63,346 nt of DNA from NCBI GenBank assembly GCA_963808125.1, contig CAWEEP010000026.1:1-63346 (forward strand), in the 5' to 3' direction. Source of the DNA: CAWEEP01 sp963808125. GTDB lineage: Bacteria > Chloroflexota > Dormibacteria > Aeolococcales > Aeolococcaceae. The translations under genes and the position numbers were made by a program. The first letter of the stretch is position 1. The number at the start of each line of letters is the position of its first letter. Shown piece after piece: positions 10,708 through 19,196 of the stretch. The notes under the pieces are model-generated. The model did not search any database. It worked only from the letters and a program-made list of their open reading frames with translations, and was not told the origin of the DNA.

Positions 10708-11234
10708 GGCGTCACCTCGCTCGCCCTCAGCTGGAGCTCCAGGGCGCGGAGGGCCCGATGGGCGCGCGCCCGTGCGGCCTCCTCGCTGATGCCGGCGATG
10801 GAGGCAATGTCAGCGTACGGGAGGTCGAGGTAGTAGCGGAGCACCAGCGCCAATCTCTGGGCGTGGGGAAGGCGGGCGAGGACACGCCGGACATCGGCGG
10901 CGCCGTCTGTGATCGGGGCCGCGGCCGGAGTGGTCAGGGTCCCGGAGCGGATGACGGACCACCAGCGCCGCCGCCTGGCACTGCGGCACTCGTTGGCCAC
11001 GATGCCGAGAAACCAGGCCCGCTCCGCCTGGACCTCGCGCGATCGGGCTAGCGCTCTCCATGCGCGGATGGACGCCGTCTGGACCGCATCCTCCGCCTCG
11101 GCCCGGTCACGCAGGAGAGCGACTGCGAGCCGGAAACCGGTGTCGTAATGGGCCCGGAGCAGACGCTCGATGACGGCCAGTGCCTCGTCATCCTCGGCTA
11201 CCTGCACCGTGACCCTCCCAATCACAGAGACCAC
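10704..11234 (-). CDS. ECF-type RNA polymerase sigma factor
   Basis: This 176-residue protein has sigma region 2 (YDTGFRLAVALLRDRAEAEDAVQTASIRAW quoted in part: RDRAEAEDAVQTA) and region 4 (LPHAQRLALVLRYYLDLPYADIA, helix-turn-helix ISEEAARARAHRAL). There is no region 1 or 3, as expected for group 4 sigma factors. It heads a three-gene operon on the minus strand with overlapping ends (sigma, beta-propeller membrane protein, lipoprotein). It likely controls an envelope response triggered by the extracellular sensor. Confidence 0.9.
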   Translation of the reverse strand: MVSVIGRVTVQVAEDDEALAVIERLLRAHYDTGFRLAVALLRDRAEAEDAVQTASIRAWRALARSREVQAERAWFLGIVANECRSARRRRWWSVIRSGTLTTPAAAPITDGAADVRRVLARLPHAQRLALVLRYYLDLPYADIASIAGISEEAARARAHRALRALELQLRASEVTP

Positions 11235-11368
11235 ACCTGTAGGACGCGATCATCCAGCGGGAACGTGACGGCCGGTTGGAGTGGATCAGCCCGCGACGGT
11301 GGCGCCGGAGACGGCGGGGAGGCGCCGACCGGTCCCCCAACGCCGTCCGGCGCCGGCGATCGCCGGGA

Positions 11369-11578
11369 TCACACCCGGTGTACCCGCCTCCAGCGGAGCG
11401 CCACGCCAATGGCGACGCCGGTGGCCACACTGCCGAATACCGCCCAGGGGGAATCCTGAGCGGCGCTGCCGGATCCCAACGCGGTCTGCCGGACCGCCAG
11501 GAAGACGGCGGCGGGGCAGACGAGCGCGGCGCCCATCGAGACGCCGAGGATGCACCGGCCCCGGAAGCGTACCCACAT
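11369..11578 (-). CDS. Small two-helix membrane protein, unknown
   Basis: A 69-residue open frame from ATG 11578 (alternative ATG at 11611) encodes two hydrophobic stretches (residues about 9-28 and 45-60) separated by a short polar loop, with a basic C-terminus (LRWRRVHRV). No family is recognised. It is the only convincing reading in the 400-nt gap between the sigma factor and the Nudix gene. The alternating hydrophobic pattern supports it, but nothing else does. Confidence 0.4.
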   Translation of the reverse strand: MWVRFRGRCILGVSMGAALVCPAAVFLAVRQTALGSGSAAQDSPWAVFGSVATGVAIGVALRWRRVHRV

Positions 11579-11680
11579 GCCGTCCCGAACTCGACAGCGT
11601 GGTGGGCGCATCCATGGCCGGACGGGCGATGATCCGGGGCCGTGCATGGGACCTTCACGACCGGGACGTACCATCCCACC

Positions 11681-12130
11681 ATGGCCGAGCCCCAACCGCT
11701 CACCGAGGCAGACTTCCACGCCATCTACGCGAAGGTTCCCCGCCTCACCGTCGAGATCGTCCTCGCCGACGAGCGCGGCGTCCTCCTCACCCGCCGGGCG
11801 ATCGAGCCGTGCCGGGGGCTGTGGCACCTCCCCGGAGGGACGGTCCGCTTCGGGGAGCTGCTCATGGCGGCGGTGCGCCGCGTCGCCACCGAAGAGCTGG
11901 GCATCTCCGTCTCGGCGGCGCGGATGGTCGGGGCCATCGAATACCCAAGCCACTTCGATAACGGCCTCGACAGCCCCGTCGGCCTGGCCCACCTGGTGAC
12001 GGCCCACACCGGCACCCTGCGGCCCGGCCCGTCCGCGGGCGAGGCCGGCTGGTTCACCCAGCTGCCCCGGGACATGCACGAGGAGCAATGGCGTTTCCTC
12101 GAGCGGTTGGGTCTGGCCGGCAACCCGTAG
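11681..12130 (+). CDS. Nudix hydrolase
   Basis: This 149-residue protein is started at ATG 11681, just after an in-frame ATG at 11642 that would add 13 unconserved residues. The Nudix box runs GGTVRFGELLMAAVRRVATE then ELGI, giving the metal-binding REXXEE-type glutamates except that the usual Glu after Arg is Val. It should hydrolyse a nucleoside diphosphate linked to another moiety. Substrate cannot be predicted. It converges on the UroD-like gene with 21 nt between stop codons. Confidence 0.85.
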   Translation: MAEPQPLTEADFHAIYAKVPRLTVEIVLADERGVLLTRRAIEPCRGLWHLPGGTVRFGELLMAAVRRVATEELGISVSAARMVGAIEYPSHFDNGLDSPVGLAHLVTAHTGTLRPGPSAGEAGWFTQLPRDMHEEQWRFLERLGLAGNP

Positions 12131-12151
12131 CGGAGTGATCGCCCGGCGCCC

Positions 12152-13111
12152 TCACGCCCCGGCGAGTGCCCTCAGGCTGGCCAGGGCATCGTCGCCGGTG
12201 CCGTCGGGAAGAGAGCACCCCGGCGCGAGCACGAACCGGGGACCAAACCGCTCCGCCAGGGCGGCGACGCGGGCCGTGGTGGCCTCGTCCGCCGGTCCGG
12301 ACCGGTTCTCCGCGATGCCTCCCATGATGAACTTGCCGGGCAGCGACCGAGCCCCGTCCTCGAGGCTGAGAGGGCTCTCCACCTCGCTCCAGCCGGCGAC
12401 CTGGACCGGATACCCCGCATACCGTTCGACATCGTCGACTCTGCCGTGGAGGTGGAGCAGGCGGAACTCCGCCGCGGCCGCGCCGCGGAGGCCGGCCAGG
12501 TCGTAGGGGACACCCAGCTCTGAGTATTCCTCGGCGGAGAGGACGTCCTGTCCCAGCAGGAGTAGTAGATGCCGTCGGCGCCGGCCGCCACACACGCCTG
12601 CGCCAGGCCACTGACCACGCCGGCGAGGGCGCAGAGGACGCTGTGGGCAACCGCCCGATCCCCCTGGGCCATCTCGCGCAGCGCGGCCGGACCACACCAG
12701 AGCCCGATCAACGCCAGCGGCGAGAAGATCGTGACCAGCACCATGTCCTGGGGGTCCAGCTCCCCGCCGCACGAGTTCGACGGTGCGCACGTATTCGGCC
12801 GCCCGACCGGTGGTCACGGCGGGCCCGAACCGGCGCAACTGGGCGACCTGCGACCAGGAGGACAGGGAGCGATCCTCGAAGAGAAGCGGGATGTCGGGCA
12901 TGATCTTGGCTGCCGACAGCCGGTGCCGGCGGTAGAAGTCCACCGTGCGGCGCGCCAGCTGGCGTGGCTCGTCGATGCGGAAGTGCTTCCAGAGCAGGAC
13001 CGGCACACCGTCCAGCGGTTCCGCCCTGACCAGCGCGCGCAGCGAGCCCGCCTCGCCGGAGATGCTCATCGCGCCGCCCTCGTCACGGCACAAATCGTAG
13101 CCAGCCGGCAT
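12152..13111 (-). CDS. Uroporphyrinogen decarboxylase-like (UroD superfamily) protein, two compensating frameshifts
   Basis: The protein of about 315 residues (ATG 13111 or 13069) resembles the UroD/MtaA/CmuA superfamily. Signs are KIMPDIPLLFED, a central barrel strand ADGIYYSCWGQD and the C-terminal LAPGCSLPDGTGDDAL typical of corrinoid methyltransferase relatives. The HemE active-site stretch with PVWxMRQAGR is absent, so it is probably not a haem enzyme. The middle is in another frame between about 12555 and 12750 (MVLVTIFSPLALIGLWCG in that frame). It follows hypA by 22 nt and is the last gene of the hydrogenase operon; what it contributes there is unknown. Confidence 0.7.
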   Translation of the reverse strand: MPAGYDLCRDEGGAMSISGEAGSLRALVRAEPLDGVPVLLWKHFRIDEPRQLARRTVDFYRRHRLSAAKIMPDIPLLFEDRSLSSWSQVAQLRRFGPAVTTGRAAEYVRTVELVRRGAGPPGHGAGHDLLAAGVDRALVWSGRAARDGPGGSGGCPQRPLRPRRRGQWPGAGVCGGRRRRHLLLLLGQDVLSAEEYSELGVPYDLAGLRGAAAAEFRLLHLHGRVDDVERYAGYPVQVAGWSEVESPLSLEDGARSLPGKFIMGGIAENRSGPADEATTARVAALAERFGPRFVLAPGCSLPDGTGDDALASLRALAGA

Positions 13112-13133
13112 CCTTCGCCGCCGGCTCAGAGGC

Positions 13134-13466
13134 TCAGCCGGCGATCTGGACAGTGACCAGCTCGAGGGTGTCGTGCGCCTCGTGGACCGCGGCGCAGCCG
13201 GGACAGATCAGCATGTGCCCGACGCTCTGCTCCGTGCCCACCGGGCCGGAGAAGCCGCAGCCGCAGGTGAGTGTCGGGGAGAAGGTGTCGATCTCCAGGC
13301 GGGCCGCCTCCAGCGGCCCGTCCGCGGTGAGCACGCGGAAGGCCTGCTCGACCTCCTCCACCTCGATGGTGACGGGGCAGCGGACCTCCACCACGGCCAC
13401 AGGTCTCCCCTCGGCCCGCCGCTCGCACTCGGTGACCAGCTCCTGCACGAGGGACAGCTCATGCAC
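13134..13466 (-). CDS. hypA: Hydrogenase nickel metallochaperone HypA
   Basis: This 110-residue protein starts with GTG 13466, giving the invariant HypA N-terminus M-H-E-L-S (His2 and Glu3 bind nickel). The zinc site is formed by LTCGCGFSG and ICPGCAAVH. It inserts nickel into the hydrogenase large subunit with HypB. Other hyp genes are not in the window and must be elsewhere. Its start overlaps the end of the maturation protease gene by 8 nt, consistent with coupled translation in the hox operon. Confidence 0.9.
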   Translation of the reverse strand: MHELSLVQELVTECERRAEGRPVAVVEVRCPVTIEVEEVEQAFRVLTADGPLEAARLEIDTFSPTLTCGCGFSGPVGTEQSVGHMLICPGCAAVHEAHDTLELVTVQIAG

Positions 13467-13952
13467 GGTGCTGCCCCTCCGTGTGCGCGGCCTCGATGGC
13501 GGCCATGACCGCCCGCGCCGCCTGCGGAACGGCGCGGACCACGGGGTCGGAGAGACCCCATCCCGGCTCGAAGTTCTCGGCGCCGACGCTGACGACGACC
13601 GCCTCGGGCGCCGCATCGTAGAGAACCAGGGCCAGCGAGAGGAGATCGGCGGGGCGGATGCCGTGGGAGAAGACGTCGTCGCCGCTCTCCGCCATGGGCC
13701 CCGGGGGAGGGTTCCTCGCCCACCCGCGGCGAGGCCTCCAGCGGCGCGGTGGCCACGGTGCCGGCAGGGCGGTCCATCGCGGCGTCGATGAAGACGACGA
13801 GGTCGGACTGGCCCACCGCCTCGGCCAGTTCGGGCAGGAGCTGCTGCGTCGAGACGACCGCGGCGCCCCCCCCCCAGTTCGGCGGCGAGCATCTCCGCCA
13901 CCTCGGGGCCGACGCCGTCGTCGCCGCGCAGCGTGTTGCCGAAGCCGACCAC
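13459..13952 (-). CDS. hoxW: [NiFe] hydrogenase maturation endopeptidase (HoxW/HycI family), frameshifted
   Basis: The N-terminus LVVGFGNTLRGDDGVG matches the family motif GNxLxxDDG, whose Asp binds nickel. LVVFIDAAMD carries the second ligand region, and FSHGIRPADLL supplies the third. These lie in three frames: breaks occur at a C10 run (13866-13875) and at a G/C run near 13700. The start is uncertain; GTG 13952 is inside the first strand and a CTG 3 nt upstream is possible. The enzyme removes the C-terminal tail of HoxH after nickel insertion. The gene lies 70 nt after hoxH. Confidence 0.8.
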
Positions 13953-14020
13953 CAGGACGCGCCGTCTCCGCCCCGTCGCCCCTGCAGGCGACCCGTGGGC
14001 GGCGACCGGCTTGGCTCCCG

Positions 14021-15445
14021 TCAGCGGGACACCTGGCGCAGCAGCTCGCCGGAGGCGTCGCGGATGTCCACCAGGAGGGGCATCTGGCCGATGGCGTGCG
14101 TCGAGCAGCTCAGGCAGGGGTCGTAGCAGCGGATCACCGCCTCAACCCGGTTGAGCATCCCCTCTTTGACGTCGGGACCCTTCACGTAGTGGCGGGCCAC
14201 CTGGGCCACGCTGCGGTTCATCGCCAGGTTGTTATGACCGGTGGCGATGACCAGGTTGGCCCACTGGACGAGGCCGTCGTCGTCCACCTTGTAATGGTGG
14301 ATGAGGACGCCCCGAGGCGCCTCGGCGACGCCGACACCTTCGTTGCGGTTGATCTGAGCCTTGGCCCGGACGTGGGTGTCGAGGATGTCCGGCGCGGAGA
14401 GGATCTCGCCGATCATGTCGATGCAGTGGAGGATCTCGATGAGGCGGGCGTAGTGGTAGTGGAAGGAGCTGGACGGGTAGCGGCCCAGACGCTCGCGGTA
14501 CTCGGCAAGCTCGGCGTCGGCCGCCGGCGTTCCCAGCCGCTCCACGACGTTGAGACGCGCCAGCGGGCCGACGCGGTAGATGCCCGCTGGATACCCGAGT
14601 GGCTTGAAGTACGACGACTTGAGGTAGGACCAGGGCTCGACCGCCTCGCCCAGATAATCCCAGTAGGAGCGCGCGTCCACCTCGTCGGCCAGCACCCAGC
14701 CGGTGCCGTCGACAACACGCAGACGCCCGTCGGAGTACGCGGCGATGCCGTTCTCATGCACCAGGCCCATGTAGAGGCTGGGGAAGTCGCCGAAGTGGGC
14801 CGCCTCCTCCGCCCGGCCGGCGACGTTGGCCTTGTACCACTCCAGGGTGCGCACCACCCGTGCGCGGGCGTCGGGGATCTCCGCCAGGATGGCGTCACGC
14901 TGCTCCGCCTCCAGAGGGCGGCTCACACCTCCGGGCACGACCCAGGCCGGGTGGATGCGGCGGCCGCCCAGCCGCTCGATGATCTGCTGGCCGAAGCGGC
15001 GCAGGGCGATGCCGTCGCGGGCCAGCTCCGGCGCCTTCTGCGCCACGCCCACGATGTTGCGGAGCGCCGGGTCGGAGTCGTAGCCGAGCAGCAGGTCCGG
15101 CGAGGACAGGTGGAAGAAGCTGAGGGCGTGGGACTGGGTGACCTGGGCCAGGTTCATCACCCTTCTCAGGCGGACGGCCACCGGCGGGACGGCGACGCCG
15201 AGGATCTCGTCGCAGGCCTTGGCGGAGGCGAGGAGATGGCTCACCGGGCAGATGCCGCAGATGCGCGCCATCAATGACGGCATCTCGTGCAGCGGGCGGC
15301 CCTGGCTGATGCGCTCGAAGCCGCGGAACTGCGTCACATGGAAGTGGGCGTCGGCGACCTGACCCTTCTCGTCCAGCTGGATGGTGATCTTGGCGTGGCC
15401 CTCGATCCTCGTGATCGGCTCGATGACGATGGTCTTCTCAGCCAA
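14021..15445 (-). CDS. hoxH: NAD-reducing [NiFe] hydrogenase large subunit HoxH
   Basis: This 474-residue protein holds the Ni-Fe active site. The N-terminal ligand motif is RICGICPVSH (residues 61-70) and the C-terminal motif is DPCLSCSTH (442-450), followed by a 24-residue tail that the protease would cleave after the histidine. The start is a TTG at 15445 inside the end of hoxY, with an 8-nt overlap; the product begins MAEKTIVIEPITRIEGHAKI, matching the family N-terminus. Sequence and gene order place it with the cytoplasmic group 3 bidirectional enzymes. The gene is intact. Confidence 0.95.
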   Translation of the reverse strand: MAEKTIVIEPITRIEGHAKITIQLDEKGQVADAHFHVTQFRGFERISQGRPLHEMPSLMARICGICPVSHLLASAKACDEILGVAVPPVAVRLRRVMNLAQVTQSHALSFFHLSSPDLLLGYDSDPALRNIVGVAQKAPELARDGIALRRFGQQIIERLGGRRIHPAWVVPGGVSRPLEAEQRDAILAEIPDARARVVRTLEWYKANVAGRAEEAAHFGDFPSLYMGLVHENGIAAYSDGRLRVVDGTGWVLADEVDARSYWDYLGEAVEPWSYLKSSYFKPLGYPAGIYRVGPLARLNVVERLGTPAADAELAEYRERLGRYPSSSFHYHYARLIEILHCIDMIGEILSAPDILDTHVRAKAQINRNEGVGVAEAPRGVLIHHYKVDDDGLVQWANLVIATGHNNLAMNRSVAQVARHYVKGPDVKEGMLNRVEAVIRCYDPCLSCSTHAIGQMPLLVDIRDASGELLRQVSR

Positions 15446-15968
15446 AGATGGTCACCCCAGAAACATCGGGCGTCTGTCCGGAGAGCAGCGCGTCGATCGC
15501 ATTGAAGATCGTGTCGGCGGACGGGGGGCACCCGGGAATGAACACGTCGACCCTGACGACGGCATGGACCGGCCGCACCTCGTCGAGGAGGCGGGGCACG
15601 ACGTCGGTGGGGATGCCCGGATGCAGGGTCACGTTCTCCAGATAGGCGCGCTCGAGGATCGGCTTCGGGCCATACGGATTGCGCATGCCCGGGACGTTGG
15701 CGGTGACCGCGCAGTCGCCGAGCGAGACGAGGATCTTGGTCTTGCTCCGCACCTCGAGGATCTTGCGCAGGTCATCCTCGGAACTCACAGCCCCCTCGAC
15801 CAGGGTCACGTCGACGTCGTCGGGGAACTCCTTGGTGTCGACCAGGGCGCCGAAGACGATGTCGGCGCGTGCCACGACGTCGAGAAGCCGCTCGTCCATG
15901 TCGAGAAGCGACATGTGGCATCCGGAGCAACCGTCGAGCCAGATGGTGGCGAGGCGCGGCTTGCTCAT
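15438..15968 (-). CDS. hoxY: NAD-reducing hydrogenase small subunit HoxY
   Basis: This 176-residue subunit binds the proximal [4Fe-4S] cluster through CSGCHMSL (residues 14-21), LGDCAVTANVPGMRNP and IPGCPPSAD. It has no Tat signal and no C-terminal membrane anchor, so the enzyme is cytoplasmic. The absence of medial and distal cluster motifs is normal for group 3d. It overlaps hoxU by 4 nt and hoxH by 8 nt. Confidence 0.94.
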   Translation of the reverse strand: MSKPRLATIWLDGCSGCHMSLLDMDERLLDVVARADIVFGALVDTKEFPDDVDVTLVEGAVSSEDDLRKILEVRSKTKILVSLGDCAVTANVPGMRNPYGPKPILERAYLENVTLHPGIPTDVVPRLLDEVRPVHAVVRVDVFIPGCPPSADTIFNAIDALLSGQTPDVSGVTIFG

Positions 15969-16672
15969 GACGATCTCCCGTTCCGGGCCACGAGGTAGGG
16001 GACATAAGGACGCCGGCGCTTCGCCTCGGCCACCGACCGCCCCTTCTCCATCAAGGCCCCGGTGGGGCACACCTGGATGCACTTGCCGCAACTGGTGCAC
16101 GTCGTGGACTGACCCCAGGGCACTCCCAGGTCGGTGATGAGCCGGGCGTCCGTGCCGCGGCCCATGACGTCCCACGTGTGGGCGCCCTCGATCTCGTCGC
16201 ACACCCTCACGCAGCGCGTGCAGAGGATGCAGCGGTTGTGATCGACAACGAAGCGTTCGTGGGTTGCGTCGATGGTCGCCACGGGGTGCAGCGACATCAG
16301 CTCGAAGTGGGTGATGCCGAGCTGCTTGGCGTGGCTCTGGAGCTCACAGTGGGTGTCCGCCACGCAGACCGAGCAGACGTGGTTGCGTTCCTGGAAGAGC
16401 AGCTCGATGACCTGGCGGCGGAAACCGATCAGGCGCTCGGAGGCGGTGACCACCTGCATGCCCTCTTCAATGTCGGTGACACAGGCGGGGAAGAGTTTGC
16501 GCTGGCCCTCGATCTCCACCATGCAGAGGCGGCAGGCGCCGATCTCGGAGAGACCCTCCATATGGCAGAGGGTGGGGATGGAGATGCCGTTCTCTTCGGC
16601 CACGTCCAGGATCGACTGGCCGCTCGTGCCGGCGACATCCTTGCCGTCGATGACCAGTGTCAGGACAGTCAT
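15965..16672 (-). CDS. hoxU: Hydrogenase diaphorase subunit HoxU
   Basis: This 235-residue protein is a NuoG-like N-terminal module. It has a [2Fe-2S] domain (CHMEGLSEIGACRLCMVE, then FPAC), a His/Cys cluster region (HVCSVCVADTHCELQ) and two [4Fe-4S] motifs (RCILCTRCVRVC; CTSCGKCIQVCPTGAL). It relays electrons between HoxF and HoxY. ATG 16672 overlaps the hoxF stop (ATGA). Confidence 0.94.
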   Translation of the reverse strand: MTVLTLVIDGKDVAGTSGQSILDVAEENGISIPTLCHMEGLSEIGACRLCMVEIEGQRKLFPACVTDIEEGMQVVTASERLIGFRRQVIELLFQERNHVCSVCVADTHCELQSHAKQLGITHFELMSLHPVATIDATHERFVVDHNRCILCTRCVRVCDEIEGAHTWDVMGRGTDARLITDLGVPWGQSTTCTSCGKCIQVCPTGALMEKGRSVAEAKRRRPYVPYLVARNGRSS

Positions 16673-18353
16673 CGGACGGCCTCCCCGGCCAGCGCGGTCA
16701 CCGGCTCCATGGTGCAGACCCCGGCCGGACACACATGGTCGTCGACGTGGGCCAGGTACTCGTCGCGGAAGTAGCGGAGCGTCGAGAACACCGGGTTGGG
16801 CGCACCCTGGCCGAGACCGCAGAGGCTGGTGCTGCGCACCATCTCGGCAAGGTTCTCCAGCCTGTCGATGTCCTCCCGGACCGCCCGGCCCCGCGTGATG
16901 CGGTCCAGGAGGCGGTACATCTGGGCGGTGCCGGCGCGGCAGGGCACGCACTTGCCGCACGACTCCTCACTGCAGAAGTCCATGAAGAACCGGGCGACAT
17001 CGACCATGCAGGTTCTCTCGTCCATGACGATCATGCCGCCGGAGCCCATGATGGAGCCCGCCTTGGCGAGCGACTCGTAGTCGACGGGCATGTCGAGGAA
17101 CTGCTCGGGCATGCAACCGCCCGATGGACCACCGGTCTGCACCGCCTTGAACTTCTTGCCCCCCGGCAGGCCGCCGCCGATGTCGAAGACGATCTCGCGC
17201 AGGGTGATGCCGAGGGGGACCTCGATCAGCCCCGTGTTGACGACGCAGCCGGCGAGCGCGAAGACCTTCGTCCCCTTGCTCTTCTCGGTGCCGATGGCGG
17301 CGTACCAGTCGGCCCCCTGGCGATGATGGCGGGGATGTTGGCCAACGTCTCGACGTTGTTGATCAGGGTCGGCTTACCCCACAGCCCGGACACCGCCGGG
17401 TACGGGGGGCGGGGCCGTGGCGTGCCGCGGCCGCCCTCGATGGAGGCGATCAGGGCCGTCTCCTCGCCGCACACGAAGGCGCCGGCGCCGATGCGGATCT
17501 CGACGTCGAATCCGAAGGTGGAGTCGGCGATGCGCTGGCCCAGCAGGCCGGCGCGCTCCGCCTGCCGGATCGCCGTGGTGAGGCGCTTCACCGCCAGCGG
17601 GTACTCCGCCCGGACGTAGACGTAACCATGGCTGGCGCCGACGGCGTAGGCGGCGATGGCCATGCCCTCCAGCACCTGCTGCGGGTAGCTCTCCAGCACG
17701 CTGCGGTCCATGAACGCACCGGGGTCACCCTCGTCGGCGTTGCAGACCACGAACTTGCCGTCGGCGGACGAGGCCTTGGCCACCGTGCTCCACTTGAGCC
17801 CGCTGGGGTAGCCCGCGCCGCCACGGCCGCGGATGCCGCTGTGGGTGATCTCGGCGACGACCTCGGCCGGCGTCATGGTCGTCACCGCCTTGGTCAGCGC
17901 CTCGTAGCCGCCGGTGGTGACGTAGTCCTCGACCCGCTCGGGATCGATGACGCCGCAGCGCTCCAGCACCACCTTGACCTGGTGGGCGAAGAACGGATCG
18001 GAGGCGATCTCCCGGCCGCCAGTCTGCGCGGTGGCGAGCGACGCGACAACGGAGTCGATGGCCTTGTCGTCGCCCACGTCCACATGGTCGAAGAGACGGC
18101 CCTGCTCGGGCACGGCGACGAGCGGTCCGGCGGCGCAGAGTCCGAGGCAGCCGACACGCCGCACCGCAACGTCGTCGAGCCCCTGCGCCGTCACCTTCTC
18201 GCAGAGCGAGTCGAACACGGCGTCCGACTGCAGCGACAGGCATCCGGCGGCCTGGCAGACATTCGCCGAAGCGCGGATCGGGCCCTTGGGCAGCAGGGGT
18301 TCCTGGCGCCGGCGCCGCACCGGTGCGGGCGCCGCCCCACCTGCTTCTGTCAT
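16669..18353 (-). CDS. hoxF: Hydrogenase NADH-binding diaphorase subunit HoxF, one frameshift
   Basis: The product of about 560 residues has an N-terminal thioredoxin-like [2Fe-2S] domain (NVCQAAGCLSL, GCLGLCAAGPLV), the FMN/NADH fold (GRGGAGYPSGLKW, NADEGDPGAFMDRSVLE, GAGAFVCGEETALI) and the [4Fe-4S] region (ESCGKCVPCRAGTAQM with SLCGLGQ). A missing G in a G run near 17320 shifts the frame between IPAIIARG and DWYAAIGTEKSKG. All cofactor residues are conserved around it, so an error is likely. It exchanges electrons with NAD(H). The ATG overlaps the hoxE stop. Confidence 0.92.
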
Positions 18354-18886
18354 AGCGCCTCCAGAATGCGGTCCATCTCCGCGGCGGTCATCTTCCCGTG
18401 CACGTCGCCATCCACAACGACGGCCGGCGCCATGCTGCAGGCGCCCAGGCAGCGCGCGTTGAGCAGCGACACCTTGCCATCCGGCGTGGTTCCGCCGGCA
18501 TCGATGCCGAGCGTTGTGCGAATCCCCTGCAGGATACCCCTGGCGCCGTTGATGTAGCAGGCGGTTCCTGTGCAGACCACGCAGGTGTGCAGACCCTGCG
18601 GCTTCATCAGGAAATGCGAGTAGAAGGTGGCCACGCCGACGACCCGGCTGGGCGGAACGCCCAGCGCCTCGCTCACATAGGCGAGGGCCTGATCGTCGAG
18701 GTAACCGAAGACCTCCTGCACCGTGTGCAGCACCTCGATGAGGCCGTCGGGCCGGCCGCCGAGACGGCGGATGCGGACATCGACCTGGCGCCAGCGACGA
18801 TCGTCACTGGGGGGGGGCAGCGTCGCGCCTCGCGGCTGCGCGCCGGCGGCGTCCTCTCTGTCGGGCGGTGCTACGGAGACAGACAT
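18350..18886 (-). CDS. hoxE: Hydrogenase diaphorase accessory subunit HoxE (NuoE-like)
   Basis: This 178-residue protein has the NuoE thioredoxin-like fold with a [2Fe-2S] site formed by CTGTACYINGA and ARCLGACSMAP. A charged, low-complexity N-terminus of about 30 residues precedes the family core (VLHTVQEVFGYLDDQALAYV). In cyanobacterial Hox enzymes this subunit is linked to ferredoxin interaction; that it does so here is an inference supported by the ferredoxin gene 56 nt upstream. Confidence 0.92.
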   Translation of the reverse strand: MSVSVAPPDREDAAGAQPRGATLPPPSDDRRWRQVDVRIRRLGGRPDGLIEVLHTVQEVFGYLDDQALAYVSEALGVPPSRVVGVATFYSHFLMKPQGLHTCVVCTGTACYINGARGILQGIRTTLGIDAGGTTPDGKVSLLNARCLGACSMAPAVVVDGDVHGKMTAAEMDRILEAL

Positions 18887-18942
18887 CGCTGAGGCCAGAC
18901 TATAGCCGATCCCGGCGGCAACCCGCGACGGCGATCATGGTG

Positions 18943-19173
18943 CTATTCCTCAATGAAAATGCACTCGCCGGCGCACTGATCCTTGGCGTCGCGAACCGCG
19001 TCCTCGAGCTCCGCGGGCACCGCCGCGAGGCCCATGCTGCCCCCTGGGATGCGCACCTCATCTCCCTCTTTGACGTAGGCCAGGCCGTCGTCGCGGAGGG
19101 TGAACATCGCAGGGCAGAGGTCCTCGCAGAGGCCATCGCCGGTGCAGAACTTCTGATCGATCCAGACTTTCAT
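18943..19173 (-). CDS. Small single-cluster ferredoxin
   Basis: This 76-residue protein has cysteines in CTGDGLCEDLCPAMF near the N-terminus and a final one in DQCAGECIFIEE, the pattern of small [4Fe-4S] or [3Fe-4S] ferredoxins of actinobacterial type. It sits between the DHOD-like gene (23 nt) and hoxE (56 nt). The simplest role is to carry electrons from PFOR, encoded two genes upstream, to the hydrogenase. Confidence 0.9.
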   Translation of the reverse strand: MKVWIDQKFCTGDGLCEDLCPAMFTLRDDGLAYVKEGDEVRIPGGSMGLAAVPAELEDAVRDAKDQCAGECIFIEE

Positions 19174-19196
19174 CCCATCATCTCCAAAACCGTCCT

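Noticed and set aside
12152..13111. True uroporphyrinogen decarboxylase HemE
   Set aside because: The N-terminal PVWxMRQAGR active-site stretch is absent and no haem biosynthesis genes are adjacent.
13658..15277. Long plus-strand open frame of about 539 codons opposite hoxH and the protease gene
   Set aside because: It is antisense to hoxH with its conserved Ni ligands, is rich in Arg, Asp, His and Val typical of high-GC shadow frames, and shows no family motif.
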